Shown in pieces: positions 28,398 through 38,070 of a stretch of 64,000 nt of DNA (positions are counted from its first letter, which is position 1; every line of letters starts with the position of its first letter). The position numbers and the translations under genes are program-made. Origin of the DNA: CBDFMR01 sp965249765 (GTDB lineage Bacteria; Bacteroidota; Bacteroidia; Chitinophagales; Saprospiraceae); NCBI GenBank assembly GCA_965249765.1, contig CBDFMR010000005.1:248001-312000 (forward strand), in the 5' to 3' direction. The notes below the pieces were generated by a model. The model was not told the DNA's origin. It searched no databases and saw only the letters and a list, made by a program, of their open reading frames with translations.

Positions 28398-29189
28398 GTG
28401 TTGAAAATAGTTTTAATACTTGTTGCAGTGTACTTTATTTTGATTGCTTGTATACATGCAATAGAGCACAAGTCCGTTTTCAAGAATGTTTCTAGAAATA
28501 ATTATGGCGACAAAGAGATAATAGGGAATCACCAATTGTTATCTTTTACTACATACGACGGAACGGTCCTTAGCGCAGCGAGATTTTTCCCAAAACAAAA
28601 ACGGGGAACCACCTTGTACTTTCATGGCAATTCAAAAAACATCAGCCATTGGCAACACTATATCCTTCCATTTACTGACTTAGGACAAGAGGTTATCATG
28701 CTTGATTATAGGGGATTTGGGTTGAGTGAAGGATCTCCCAGCGAAAAAAACATCTACTCCGATGCCGAAGAGTTTTATCATTGGGTCACAAAAACATTTG
28801 CAATCGAGCATCTTTCGCTAGCGGGACAATCACTTGGATCGGCAGTAGCAAGCAGATTGGCTGAGATCGTCGATCATGAGCGACTTCTACTCATTTCACC
28901 TTTTCATGACATTGCTGATGTGTTTAGAAGAAGGACGTGGTTTTTATGGTCACCTTTTGAGTTTAAGAACACGTTTTCAAATGCCACCCATCTGGAAAAT
29001 TATCATGGTCCACTGTTTGTCGTTCATGGAGCGAAAGACAAGCTCGTATCTATAGCAAGCGCAAAGAAATTACTTGGATATCTGGGCAAAGAAAAGGAAT
29101 TGACCATCATCAGGGACGCTGGTCATCGGGATCTTCAAAAGAAGGAAGCCTATTATTCATTTTTAAAAAAGGCCTTGTACGATGAGTAG
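28398..29189 (+). CDS. Alpha/beta hydrolase
   Basis: 263 residues from GTG 28398 (TTG 28401 possible). One N-terminal membrane helix, then the alpha/beta hydrolase fold: YFHGNSKN oxyanion loop, nucleophile in GQSLGSA, catalytic Asp in HGAKDKL and His in DAGHRDL. Esterase or lipase-like; substrate unknown. Overlaps trmB by 8 nt. Confidence 0.88.
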   Translation: MLKIVLILVAVYFILIACIHAIEHKSVFKNVSRNNYGDKEIIGNHQLLSFTTYDGTVLSAARFFPKQKRGTTLYFHGNSKNISHWQHYILPFTDLGQEVIMLDYRGFGLSEGSPSEKNIYSDAEEFYHWVTKTFAIEHLSLAGQSLGSAVASRLAEIVDHERLLLISPFHDIADVFRRRTWFLWSPFEFKNTFSNATHLENYHGPLFVVHGAKDKLVSIASAKKLLGYLGKEKELTIIRDAGHRDLQKKEAYYSFLKKALYDE

Positions 29190-29874
29190 AAGAAACAAAT
29201 TGGGCAAATTCGCTGAGCTTGCAACCTTCGCCAATGTTTACCAATGTTTTGACATGGGTAACTCGGTTCTGGTAAGCAACGCTCTCCCTTCTGTAGATAT
29301 TAGAGGAAAATGGAGAAGCGAGCATTTCAAGAATGACAACCCTATCGTAGTAGAACTGGCTTGTGGCAGAGGAGAATATACAAATGCACTAGCGTCGAGA
29401 TATCCGGAGAAAAACTTTATCGGCATTGATATAAAAGGAGCACGAGTACATAAAGGTGCCAGAATAGCCCTGGAGAAAAACCTAAACAATGTAGCTTACC
29501 TTAGAGCCCGTATTGAGGTCATTAATAAATTTTTTAATGACGGTGAGATAGATGAGATCTGGATCACATTTCCAGATCCGTTCCTCAAAGCAACAAAAAG
29601 CAACAGACGGCTAACGTCATTTCATTTCCTCGAGGTTTACCATAAGATATGTAAGTCAGGAGCCATTATACATCTCAAAACCGACGATGATGTATTGTAT
29701 GAGTTTAGCAAAGAGTCGATTGATGAGTACCCACATACATCGATAATAGTCGACGAGAAGGACATTTACTCGAAAGTTCTTGTCCAGCAGGATCTCGACA
29801 TTAAAACCTACTATGAACTGGACCATTTAAAAAATGGAAGGACAATAAAGTACTTACAAGTTCAACTGGACTGA
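29182..29874 (+). CDS. trmB: tRNA (guanine-N7)-methyltransferase
   Basis: 230 residues. SAM-binding motif ELACGRGEYTNALA, GIDIKGARVHKGA, and the family signature ITFPDPFLK before the substrate site. It methylates G46 of tRNA. Overlaps the hydrolase and ends 2 nt from the convergent thiL. Confidence 0.94.
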   Translation: MSRRNKLGKFAELATFANVYQCFDMGNSVLVSNALPSVDIRGKWRSEHFKNDNPIVVELACGRGEYTNALASRYPEKNFIGIDIKGARVHKGARIALEKNLNNVAYLRARIEVINKFFNDGEIDEIWITFPDPFLKATKSNRRLTSFHFLEVYHKICKSGAIIHLKTDDDVLYEFSKESIDEYPHTSIIVDEKDIYSKVLVQQDLDIKTYYELDHLKNGRTIKYLQVQLD

Positions 29875-29876
29875 TT

Positions 29877-30938
29877 CTAATTCTCTGAGGGCGTAGACTT
29901 TTTATTAAAATGATCCCAGCCTTGTGCTTTCAAGTCGTGGATGTTGCCACCTGTTGTGTGTAGCTTAATGCCATCATCCTTAGGTGTCATCTCACCTATG
30001 ATAAAAACATTAGGCATGAAGCGAATTTTTTCGAGATCAGATTCGTCGATGGTGAAGAGGAGTTCGTAATCTTCGCCGCCATGTAATGCACAGGTAATGG
30101 GGTCCAGCTTGAAATCTATAGCTTTCTGCTCAGACTCTGGGTGTATCGGCACTTTGCCTTCTTCGATAAACGCTCCCAGGTTAGATTGCTTGCAGATATG
30201 AAAAAGGTCGGAAGCCAGTCCATCAGAGACATCGATCATAGCTGTGGGCACAACATTATGCTTTTTAAAGTAGAGTATGGCTTCCCGTCGAGCTTCGGGT
30301 TTTAGAAACCTTCCGATGATGTAGTTTTGCTGTTCTAGGTCGGGCTGTATCCCGGGATTGGACATGTAGATCTGTTTTTCCCTTTCCAGAATTTGAAGAC
30401 CTAGATACGAAGCACCCAGATCACCCGTTACACATAAGATATCACCTAAATTGGCGCCACTACGTCTTACAACCTTTTCTTTAGGCACGCTCCCAATGGC
30501 CGTAACACTTATTACCAGACCTTTGGTAGAGGAGGTAGTGTCACCGCCCACAAGGTCAACATTGTAAACCTCACATGCATGGATAATTCCAGCGTATAGC
30601 TCTTCGATGGCCTCTACAGAGTAGCGGTTGGAAAATGCTATAGATACGGTGATTTGCTCTGGCTGCCCGTTCATGGCATAGATGTCAGAGAGATTGACAC
30701 AAACGGATTTATAGCCGAGATGTTTGAGGGGTGAGTACATCATATCAAAGTGAATTCCCTCCACAAGAAAATCTGTAGATACAAGCATATACTTATCTCC
30801 AGTATCTATGATGGCCGCATCATCACCGACACCCAAGACAGTACTTTCATTAAACTTTTTTAGAGAACCAGTGAGTCGATCTATTAAACCGAATTCCCCC
30901 AACTGGTTGACATCTGTCCTCTTACCAAATTCATCCAT
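29877..30938 (-). CDS. thiL: Thiamine-monophosphate kinase
   Basis: 353 residues. PurM/ThiL fold with GVGDDAAII, the metal-binding DxD region (VSTDFLVEGIHF), GGDTTSS and the C-terminal GGEDYELLF. It converts thiamine phosphate to the diphosphate cofactor. Begins 3 nt after the upstream pseudouridine synthase gene. Confidence 0.96.
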   Translation of the reverse strand: MDEFGKRTDVNQLGEFGLIDRLTGSLKKFNESTVLGVGDDAAIIDTGDKYMLVSTDFLVEGIHFDMMYSPLKHLGYKSVCVNLSDIYAMNGQPEQITVSIAFSNRYSVEAIEELYAGIIHACEVYNVDLVGGDTTSSTKGLVISVTAIGSVPKEKVVRRSGANLGDILCVTGDLGASYLGLQILEREKQIYMSNPGIQPDLEQQNYIIGRFLKPEARREAILYFKKHNVVPTAMIDVSDGLASDLFHICKQSNLGAFIEEGKVPIHPESEQKAIDFKLDPITCALHGGEDYELLFTIDESDLEKIRFMPNVFIIGEMTPKDDGIKLHTTGGNIHDLKAQGWDHFNKKSTPSEN

Positions 30939-30941
30939 TTG

Positions 30942-31619
30942 TCAAAAGTACGTATTCATATCAAGATCACGATCTACCATTTCCCATAGACTATCATTAG
31001 ATGGATATGATTTGATGAGAAATTTCTTGTTATCATCTACAAAGATCAGGGAATGGCTCATCAAGTCGATGTGTCGATCCTTGTTCCTCCTTCTGGCACC
31101 ATATTTTACATCTCCTTTTACTGGGTGGCCGATGTGGCTCAGCTGGGCTCTAACTTGATGAAATCTACCGGTCAGTAATTTGACGGCGACCAGACTGTAC
31201 CTATCCCATCGTTGTAAAACAGCATAGTTAAGACTACATGGTTTACTATACTCAGAAAATGTTTCTGAGACGTAAGCTTTCCGGAGTTTCTTATTAGGTA
31301 CTATGTGATGGTCAAGTTGTTGAGAATCTTTTTCCACGGATCCTTCGACAATGGCGAGATACAGTTTTTCGATTTTTCTATCTCTGGAAGCTTGCATTAG
31401 AGTATTAGCTGTGCGCTTTGATTTAGCTAAAAGCACCAGGCCCCCGCACGGTCTATCAAGACGGTTGATAAGATGCAATGTTTTGGAGAAATGCGGTGAT
31501 AATATGCTTATCAATGAAGCGTCTCTTGTGGAATCATCTTGACATGGCATTCCAACTGGCTTTTCTGCTATCATGTAGTCATGGCAGTCATGATTTATTA
31601 TGATTCCTTTGATCGTCAT
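30942..31619 (-). CDS. RluA-family pseudouridine synthase
   Basis: 225 residues, catalytic domain only (no S4 domain). The catalytic Asp is in NRLDRPCGGL (normally HRLDR; here Asn replaces His), and the C-terminal TGRFHQVRAQL motif is intact. It isomerises uridine in rRNA or tRNA; target unknown. Start overlaps the stop of a small gene (ATGA). Confidence 0.93.
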   Translation of the reverse strand: MTIKGIIINHDCHDYMIAEKPVGMPCQDDSTRDASLISILSPHFSKTLHLINRLDRPCGGLVLLAKSKRTANTLMQASRDRKIEKLYLAIVEGSVEKDSQQLDHHIVPNKKLRKAYVSETFSEYSKPCSLNYAVLQRWDRYSLVAVKLLTGRFHQVRAQLSHIGHPVKGDVKYGARRRNKDRHIDLMSHSLIFVDDNKKFLIKSYPSNDSLWEMVDRDLDMNTYF

Positions 31620-31765
31620 GATTTCCGCTTAGACTCATTATCCACTTCCTCGTATTCGGTATAATCAGAATCAAAAGTGCTATCGTTTTGCGAGATTCCT
31701 TTCTCTTTGAGAAAGAAAAACTTATAAACGAGAAAAATAACAGCAGCGGTAAGTAGAAATTTCAT
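31616..31765 (-). CDS. Small membrane protein, 49 residues
   Basis: Starts MKFLLTAAVIFLVYKFFFL, a signal-anchor-like helix, followed by an acidic, Ser/Asn/Tyr-rich tail ending NESKRKS. Its TGA overlaps the ATG of the pseudouridine synthase gene by 4 nt, which supports translation. Possibly a short relative of DUF4834-type proteins; I cannot confirm it. Confidence 0.6.
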   Translation of the reverse strand: MKFLLTAAVIFLVYKFFFLKEKGISQNDSTFDSDYTEYEEVDNESKRKS

Positions 31766-32050
31766 CTATACTAGCTTCAATAATCAATGTCAAAAATAAC
31801 TCTTATTCCTTTAGGCAGGTCTATGAAGACCATTATTACCATACAGAATGACTGACATTCTACGTTCTTGTTGGAGATTAATATGCCCAACAATATTATT
31901 ACATTTGTGAAGCATGTTTAAAACAGCTGATTATCAGTTAAATAGTCAATATCGGAAATGTGTATATGTTACAAGCGACGAATTTTCTTATTCATGCACA
32001 GGTCATTTTACTTACATGAACTTAAGTTTTATTTCAACAAATCATATTAG
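31766..32050. other. 285-bp divergent intergenic region
   Basis: Lies between divergent genes and must hold two promoters. AT-rich, with one 11-bp palindrome CTGATTATCAG at 31927-31937. No coding frame or stable RNA is apparent. Confidence 0.4.
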
Positions 32051-35000
32051 ATGAATTCCTTTCAAAAGGTGTACAGGTATACTGGTCTTGCCGTATTCAT
32101 TATTTCATTTATCGTATTTGCGCTTACAGCAGAAAGAACCGGTAGTTTATGGGATTGTGGAGAATTTATATTAGGATCATATAAACTACAGGTAGTTCAC
32201 CCTCCGGGTGCCGCAATATTTGTCCTGATAGGTAGATTATTTACATGGGTGGCGGAGATTGTCAGCAATGATCCGGCTGATATTGCTTTTGCAGTAAATC
32301 TTATGTCAAGTTTATTTACAGCTATGATGGCAGGTCTAGTCTCTTGGATCACCATGTTATTTGGCAAGCTACTCTTCATTGGTAGGAAGTCTAATGATAC
32401 GCTTACATCACCGGAATTACTAGTCCTAGGAGGAGCGGGTCTAGTAGGGGGGCTTACATCGGCGTTTTGTACGTCGGTATGGTTCAGTGCTGTTGAAGGT
32501 GAGGTTTATGCTATGTCCACATTTTTTACTGCACTTACTTTTTGGGCAGCTGTCAAGTGGTATTCATTGCCCGATTCCAAATCGGCGGACAGGTGGCTCG
32601 TCTTTGCTGCGTTTTCGGGTGGGTTGTCTATAGGAGTCCATCTCTTAAGTATATTAACCTATCCTGCAATTGCACTATTGTACTATTACAAAAAATACAA
32701 AAAACATACAATTCTAGGTACGTTGATCAGCTTGGCCATCGGAGTAATGGCCATCGTCTTCGTTATGAAAATAGTAATAGTAGGCATTGCGGCACTATGG
32801 CTCAATATGGAGTTATTGATGGTGAATAGCTTTGGGCTGCCCTATCACACAGGCATTATTCCTGTAATACTGCTGGTATCTGCACTATTCTATTTCGTCT
32901 TCAAGTATGCCCATAAGCATAGAAAGCATGGTCTGCAAATTATAACCATGGCAGCCCTCATGACCGTTGTGGCTTTTTCTACACTTGGAGTTGTTGTGAT
33001 CAGGGCGAATGCCGATACTCCTGTAAATATGAATGTACCTAGTGATGCGATGAGGCTGTTACCATACCTCAACCGTGAGCAATATGGAGAGAGACCCTTG
33101 CTCAATGGTCCGCACTATGGCGCCCAACCCAGCAATCTGGCTAGAACTGACCGATATGGACAACTTAATGGAAAATATGAATACACCGAGGAGAAATTTG
33201 ATTATGAGTATAAAGGATCTGATAAAATATTTTTTCCCAGGATAGGCCACACTGATGGTGGGAGACCGGCATTGCATAAACAATGGAGGAAGTATCTCAA
33301 TGGAGGTAAAGAGGCAAAAGGGAAACCGGGCCAGGCATATAATCTGGGATTTATGTGGGAATACCAGATCAAGTGGATGTATTTCAGATATTTTATGTGG
33401 AATTTTACCGGAAGGCAGAATAGTGACCAAGGATTCTACCCATGGGATTTGAAGAAGGGGCATTGGGCATCCGGTATTGGATTTATAGATAACGCTAGAC
33501 TATATGATGCGTCAGATTTCCCCGATGTACTCAAGAGCAAAGCAAATAATAAGTACTATTTTGTTCCTTTTATTTTGGGTCTAATCGGGCTTTTCTTTCA
33601 TTTCTTTCGCCGGAAAAAAGAATTTATGCCCCTACTGGTTTTATTCCTCATCACTGGAATGGGTATCATCATTTATTCAAACCAACCTCCCAATGAACCC
33701 CGTGAAAGGGACTATGTCTTGGCAGGCTCATTCATCACCTTTGCCATATGGGTAGGACTAGGAGCATTGGCTATTTATAGTCTATTGATTTCTAAGGCAA
33801 AGATGAATGGTATGCTTCCGGCTGCTATCGCCATAGGACTTTCAGTTACAGCCCCTGCTCTGATGCTTTGGCAAAACTGGGATGATCATGATAGATCCGA
33901 GCAATACGGGGCTAGAGATTTTGCCGCAAATTTCTTGAATAGTTGTGAACCCAATTCTATCATATTTACGTATGGAGATAACGATACTTATCCACTGTGG
34001 TATGCGCAAGAGGTAGAAAATATAAGACGCGATGTGAGGGTTGTAAATCTCTCACTCATTACGGTAGACTGGTATATCGATAAGCTGCGGTCGAAGGTCA
34101 ATGACTCACCTCCCATCAATATGTTCTTTAATGAAGACGACTTGAGAGGAAAGAAAAGGAATCAATTGTTTTTCTTCGATAGAAACAATAGAGATGCCAA
34201 TCGACCTACTGATATATTTTCTGAATTTAGTAACATTAAGAAGGACGCATCGATAGTCAAAGGCAGGAGAAAGAGCGAGCCTGATCAGTATACTATGAGG
34301 ACGAGAAACCTCTACATACCCATCACTAAGCACCGTGCCTTGAATTCGGGAGTAGTAAACCCATCTGATACTGGGAGAATAGTGGATCGTATAGACATCA
34401 AGTTTTCTCCGTCATCCAATTATATAACTAAGGATGAACTTGCGATCATGGATATTATCGCCTCTAATATTCATGACAGGCCAGTATATTTTGCCGTGAC
34501 GTGTAATCCAGAGAAACTTTTAGGGCTAGGAGACTACATGCAATTGGAAGGGCTAGGCCTGCGGGTGATACCAGTAAAATCGAAAAGTGATAAAAATCTC
34601 TACATCTATGGCAGCGGAAGGGTTGACACTGACAAGTTGTATGAAAATGTGATGAATAAATGGAAGTGGGGAAATTTTGATAAAGTAGAGTCACATGTGA
34701 GTCCCAGTTACGGAGCAGGTCTCCAGGCCATGAAGATGGTTATACTTAGAGCTGCAGCAGATCTAGCTGGTAGAAAGGATTTTGAGAAAGCTGGAAATCT
34801 AGCTGAGCGATACTTTGAGGGTTTCCCTGCCTTCAATTACAAGTATGATACTTCGATCTTTCCTTTTATTGATATATTGATTACATCAGGTAGAGTGGAT
34901 AAAGGAAAAGACCATCTAAGGAAGTTTGCCCAGACAATGGCAGACCAGCTAGCCTTCTATGAGGGTCTGGACGACAAAGAGTTTTATAGCTTTAGAGATG

Positions 35001-35131
35001 ACTTTTCAATGGCCGTAAGGGGAGCTGATGAGGTAGTCAGAATTCTACCTAAAGTCAATGATGAGGCGTTCAAGAAAGAGATGACAGATCTTGTGGGGCA
35101 GTATGATTTGAGTAAAGTAAAACAACGATAA
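32051..35131 (+). CDS. DUF2723 multi-pass membrane protein (glycosyltransferase-like)
   Basis: 1026 residues. The N-terminal half has about 12-14 membrane helices and the DUF2723 signature TGSLWDCGEFILGSYKLQV-HPPG (residues ~30-56), in which an acidic residue sits in the first external loop as in GT-C O-mannosyltransferases. The C-terminal ~450 residues are a soluble, probably periplasmic domain. Known of the family: likely transfers sugar from a lipid carrier to protein, which I infer here. First gene of a run with rpiB and an M28 peptidase. Confidence 0.88.
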   Translation: MNSFQKVYRYTGLAVFIISFIVFALTAERTGSLWDCGEFILGSYKLQVVHPPGAAIFVLIGRLFTWVAEIVSNDPADIAFAVNLMSSLFTAMMAGLVSWITMLFGKLLFIGRKSNDTLTSPELLVLGGAGLVGGLTSAFCTSVWFSAVEGEVYAMSTFFTALTFWAAVKWYSLPDSKSADRWLVFAAFSGGLSIGVHLLSILTYPAIALLYYYKKYKKHTILGTLISLAIGVMAIVFVMKIVIVGIAALWLNMELLMVNSFGLPYHTGIIPVILLVSALFYFVFKYAHKHRKHGLQIITMAALMTVVAFSTLGVVVIRANADTPVNMNVPSDAMRLLPYLNREQYGERPLLNGPHYGAQPSNLARTDRYGQLNGKYEYTEEKFDYEYKGSDKIFFPRIGHTDGGRPALHKQWRKYLNGGKEAKGKPGQAYNLGFMWEYQIKWMYFRYFMWNFTGRQNSDQGFYPWDLKKGHWASGIGFIDNARLYDASDFPDVLKSKANNKYYFVPFILGLIGLFFHFFRRKKEFMPLLVLFLITGMGIIIYSNQPPNEPRERDYVLAGSFITFAIWVGLGALAIYSLLISKAKMNGMLPAAIAIGLSVTAPALMLWQNWDDHDRSEQYGARDFAANFLNSCEPNSIIFTYGDNDTYPLWYAQEVENIRRDVRVVNLSLITVDWYIDKLRSKVNDSPPINMFFNEDDLRGKKRNQLFFFDRNNRDANRPTDIFSEFSNIKKDASIVKGRRKSEPDQYTMRTRNLYIPITKHRALNSGVVNPSDTGRIVDRIDIKFSPSSNYITKDELAIMDIIASNIHDRPVYFAVTCNPEKLLGLGDYMQLEGLGLRVIPVKSKSDKNLYIYGSGRVDTDKLYENVMNKWKWGNFDKVESHVSPSYGAGLQAMKMVILRAAADLAGRKDFEKAGNLAERYFEGFPAFNYKYDTSIFPFIDILITSGRVDKGKDHLRKFAQTMADQLAFYEGLDDKEFYSFRDDFSMAVRGADEVVRILPKVNDEAFKKEMTDLVGQYDLSKVKQR

Positions 35132-35154
35132 CTTATCAATAGTAATCAAAATTC

Positions 35155-35586
35155 ATGAAGATAGTCATAGGTAATGACCACGCAGGATTTTCGCTCAAGC
35201 ACGAAATAGTGGATTATTTACAGAAAAAAGGGCATGTTGTTATTGACAAAGGAACGGGCTCCAAGGAGTCGGTAGATTACCCGGACTACGTCCACCCCGC
35301 TATGGTAGATATTGAAAGCAAAAAAGCTCAAATTGGAGTCTTGATTTGTGGCAGTGCCAATGGGGTAGCTATGTCCGCCAATAAGCATAAGAAAATAAGG
35401 GCGGCGGTTGCCTGGAATACGACGCTTGCAGCACTTGCTAGACAACACAACAATGCCAATGTCATATGTCTGCCAGCACGATTTATCAACTCGACAATGG
35501 CAAAGCGTATAGTGGGTAAATTTATCAGCGCAAAATTTGAAGGAGGTCGTCATTCACGACGAGTAAAAAAAATATCCCAATGTTAG
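35155..35586 (+). CDS. rpiB: Ribose 5-phosphate isomerase B
   Basis: 143 residues. RpiB/LacAB fold with GNDHAGFSLK, the catalytic Cys in LICGSANGVAMSANK and His in ARQHNNAN. Interconverts ribose- and ribulose-5-phosphate. It starts 23 nt after the DUF2723 gene and overlaps the next gene by 7 nt. Confidence 0.96.
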   Translation: MKIVIGNDHAGFSLKHEIVDYLQKKGHVVIDKGTGSKESVDYPDYVHPAMVDIESKKAQIGVLICGSANGVAMSANKHKKIRAAVAWNTTLAALARQHNNANVICLPARFINSTMAKRIVGKFISAKFEGGRHSRRVKKISQC

Positions 35587-37214
35587 CAAAGAAGTTTATA
35601 GTCCATCTTGTATGCTTGTTCCTGGTAGCAACATCAGCCATGACACAGTATATAAGTGACGTTGTATTGCCAGATTCTACGGTTACGATGATTAATGACA
35701 CAATGATCAATAGTGTCAGATATGCCAATACCATTACTGCTGACGACCTGAGAGCGCATTTGACAGTACTCGCCTCTGACGAGTATGAAGGCAGGGAGAC
35801 GGGAGAAAAAGGGAACGAGATGACCGCAAAGTATATAGCTGATCATTACAGAAACATAGGCTTGCCAGCAGTCGTTGGGGACTCGTCTTATCTGCAGCCT
35901 GTTGCTTTTACCTGGTCGAGCTGGGAAAAAAACGAAATGTATATCAATGATACTCGATATAGACATCTATGGGACTACTTGGCTTTCCCCACTATGAATA
36001 AAGGAGTAGACAGTATAGTTGCAGACGAAGTGATTTTCCTAGGATATGGTATAGATGATTCTGAGTATAGTGATTATAAAGGAAATGATGTAAAGGGTAA
36101 AGTAATCCTCATCTTCAAGGGGGAACCCATTGATAAGGATAGCATTTCTCACATTACGGGAAGTCGGGCATTGTCACCATGGTCAGAAGACATCACTTAC
36201 AAGCTAAAGGTGGCTAAGCGTCATGGTGTCAAGATGGTTCTTATCATCGAAGATCAGATAAAGAAGCTTCTTTCTGAGAATAGACACAAGGTTCTAGGTG
36301 CTTCTATGGAATTGGGGGATAAAAGCAAAGAAATTCTTCCTTACGCTGACCATTGTTATGTGTCAACGACGATAGCCCAAGCCATCTGGGGAGATAAGGA
36401 GAAAAAAGTTCTTAAGTCAAGGGATCGGTCTAAGAAAAAGGGCAAGGCTTGCGATGTCAAGGTAAAACCCGATTTTAAGTTATACTTCAAGAAGAAACTA
36501 AGAACACTGGAAAGCAACAATGTGCTTGGGTTTATAGAAGGTTCAGACAAGAAGGATGAAGTAGTTGTAGTATCAGCCCACCTTGACCACTTGGGAAAAA
36601 GGGGAGATGACATCTACAATGGTGCTGATGACAATGGCTCAGGAACAAGTGCTGTATTGGAAATTGCAGAGGCCTTCGCTCTCGCTAAAGAAGGAGGCCA
36701 TGGTCCTCGGAGATCAGTTCTTGTACTTAATGTTACAGGTGAAGAAAAAGGACTTTTGGGTTCAGCGTATTATGCTGAGAATCCAATTTTTCCCCTTGAG
36801 AAAACCATGGTCAATGTAAACGTAGATATGATCGGCAGGACAGATGAAAAGTACAATGACATTCCCAATTATATCTATGTTATAGGATCTGATAGAATCA
36901 GTACGGACTTGCATGACATTAACAATAATGCCAATAATCTTTATTCTCAACTCATCTTGGATTATACTTACAACTCAGAGGATGATCCCAATAGATACTA
37001 CTATAGATCTGATCATTACAATTTTGCTGAAAAGGGAATACCAGCCATATTCTATTTCAGCGGTGTTCATGAAGACTATCATCGCACCACGGATACGGTA
37101 GATAAGATTATGTTTGAAAAGATGGAGAAAGTAGCAAGACTCATTTTTCACACCGCATGGGATCTTGCCAATCGTTATGAAACGTTGAGGAAGAATGAGG
37201 ATGTAAGACCTTAG
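35580..37214 (+). CDS. Secreted M28-family aminopeptidase
   Basis: 544 residues. Signal peptide (1-20), a PA-like insert (residues ~100-240, KGKVILIFKGEP), and the M28 domain with AHLDHLG, NGADDNGSGTS, TGEEKGLLGS, NVDMIGR and DHYNF. Two co-catalytic zinc ions remove N-terminal residues. Coupled to rpiB by overlap. Distinct from the M28 lipoprotein at 13313. Confidence 0.93.
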   Translation: MLAKKFIVHLVCLFLVATSAMTQYISDVVLPDSTVTMINDTMINSVRYANTITADDLRAHLTVLASDEYEGRETGEKGNEMTAKYIADHYRNIGLPAVVGDSSYLQPVAFTWSSWEKNEMYINDTRYRHLWDYLAFPTMNKGVDSIVADEVIFLGYGIDDSEYSDYKGNDVKGKVILIFKGEPIDKDSISHITGSRALSPWSEDITYKLKVAKRHGVKMVLIIEDQIKKLLSENRHKVLGASMELGDKSKEILPYADHCYVSTTIAQAIWGDKEKKVLKSRDRSKKKGKACDVKVKPDFKLYFKKKLRTLESNNVLGFIEGSDKKDEVVVVSAHLDHLGKRGDDIYNGADDNGSGTSAVLEIAEAFALAKEGGHGPRRSVLVLNVTGEEKGLLGSAYYAENPIFPLEKTMVNVNVDMIGRTDEKYNDIPNYIYVIGSDRISTDLHDINNNANNLYSQLILDYTYNSEDDPNRYYYRSDHYNFAEKGIPAIFYFSGVHEDYHRTTDTVDKIMFEKMEKVARLIFHTAWDLANRYETLRKNEDVRP

Positions 37215-37221
37215 TACCGGA

Positions 37222-38070
37222 CTAGGTATTTCTAAATCTCTTAATGAATTTTACGATACCAGCAGGAAGGATCCTATTCATTGTATTGACGAAGCCGTTG
37301 TATCTTTTCATGTCGCCACCATCCATTCCTTTGCGGGCTTTGAAAGTTGTTGTAATTCTGTTTTTGTCATCCCTTTTTAATTCACTGTCAGGTCTTCCAT
37401 TTGTATAGTAATATAAAGCGAGCGACTTTCTGCTCCTGTCTTCAGGGCAAGAGAGCGGATCAGGGTGTCCATGCCATGAATCGCCAGTTGTGGAAAACAT
37501 AGCCATCCTATTAAACAAAGGAAGAATCTTTGCTGAGCACTTACTCATGTCCCTTTCCCATAGTTCGAAGTGACCGCCATATGACTCCTCCCAGTCCTTG
37601 TTGAGGTAGATCAGGAGGTTGAGACGGCGATCAAGATTCATCTTACGATGTTTATGGAAATCAACATGCACCTTGAGAAAGCCTCCCGGTTTTATCTGAT
37701 GAAAACCACCACCCTCAAAATATGGATCAGGAATCAGTCCCTCCTTGATCCCAGCCAGCTCTTGTAAGAATTCTAAGAAAGGCTGTGAGTTGAGATAGCG
37801 TACGAGTCTCTTGGTGTGTGGACCAAATCGATACTCGCCTTTTGTAGCTAGCTTATTCTCATTGGGATTTGTGTAATGAATTTTATCCTCTAGCTTGTTG
37901 ATGTCAGGAAATTCATCCAGTACTTTACCTAAATACTCAGGATCTAAGAAGTCATCAATGTATATACTAGGAAATGGATCATTGGACTGATACTCAACCT
38001 TATGAATATTTGCTGTATTTGCTAAGTCCGCAAATTTTGGATTCAACATTGTGGTATCCATGTCAATCAT
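37222..38070 (-). CDS. 2OG-Fe(II) oxygenase, prolyl hydroxylase-like
   Basis: 282 residues. HVDFHK supplies the first His and Asp, WHGHPDPL the second His, and R-K-S-L-A-L-Y-Y the 2-oxoglutarate-binding Arg; NLLIYLNKDW and GGHFELW are typical of the family. It hydroxylates an unknown substrate. The start overlaps the preceding POT transporter stop by 8 nt, so it is translationally coupled to peptide uptake. Confidence 0.9.
   Translation of the reverse strand: MIDMDTTMLNPKFADLANTANIHKVEYQSNDPFPSIYIDDFLDPEYLGKVLDEFPDINKLEDKIHYTNPNENKLATKGEYRFGPHTKRLVRYLNSQPFLEFLQELAGIKEGLIPDPYFEGGGFHQIKPGGFLKVHVDFHKHRKMNLDRRLNLLIYLNKDWEESYGGHFELWERDMSKCSAKILPLFNRMAMFSTTGDSWHGHPDPLSCPEDRSRKSLALYYYTNGRPDSELKRDDKNRITTTFKARKGMDGGDMKRYNGFVNTMNRILPAGIVKFIKRFRNT

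Noticed and set aside
34106..34333. Antisense frames inside the DUF2723 gene and similar ones in ligA, cysS and rpoN
   Set aside because: Shadow frames of real genes with no domain or membrane layout of their own.
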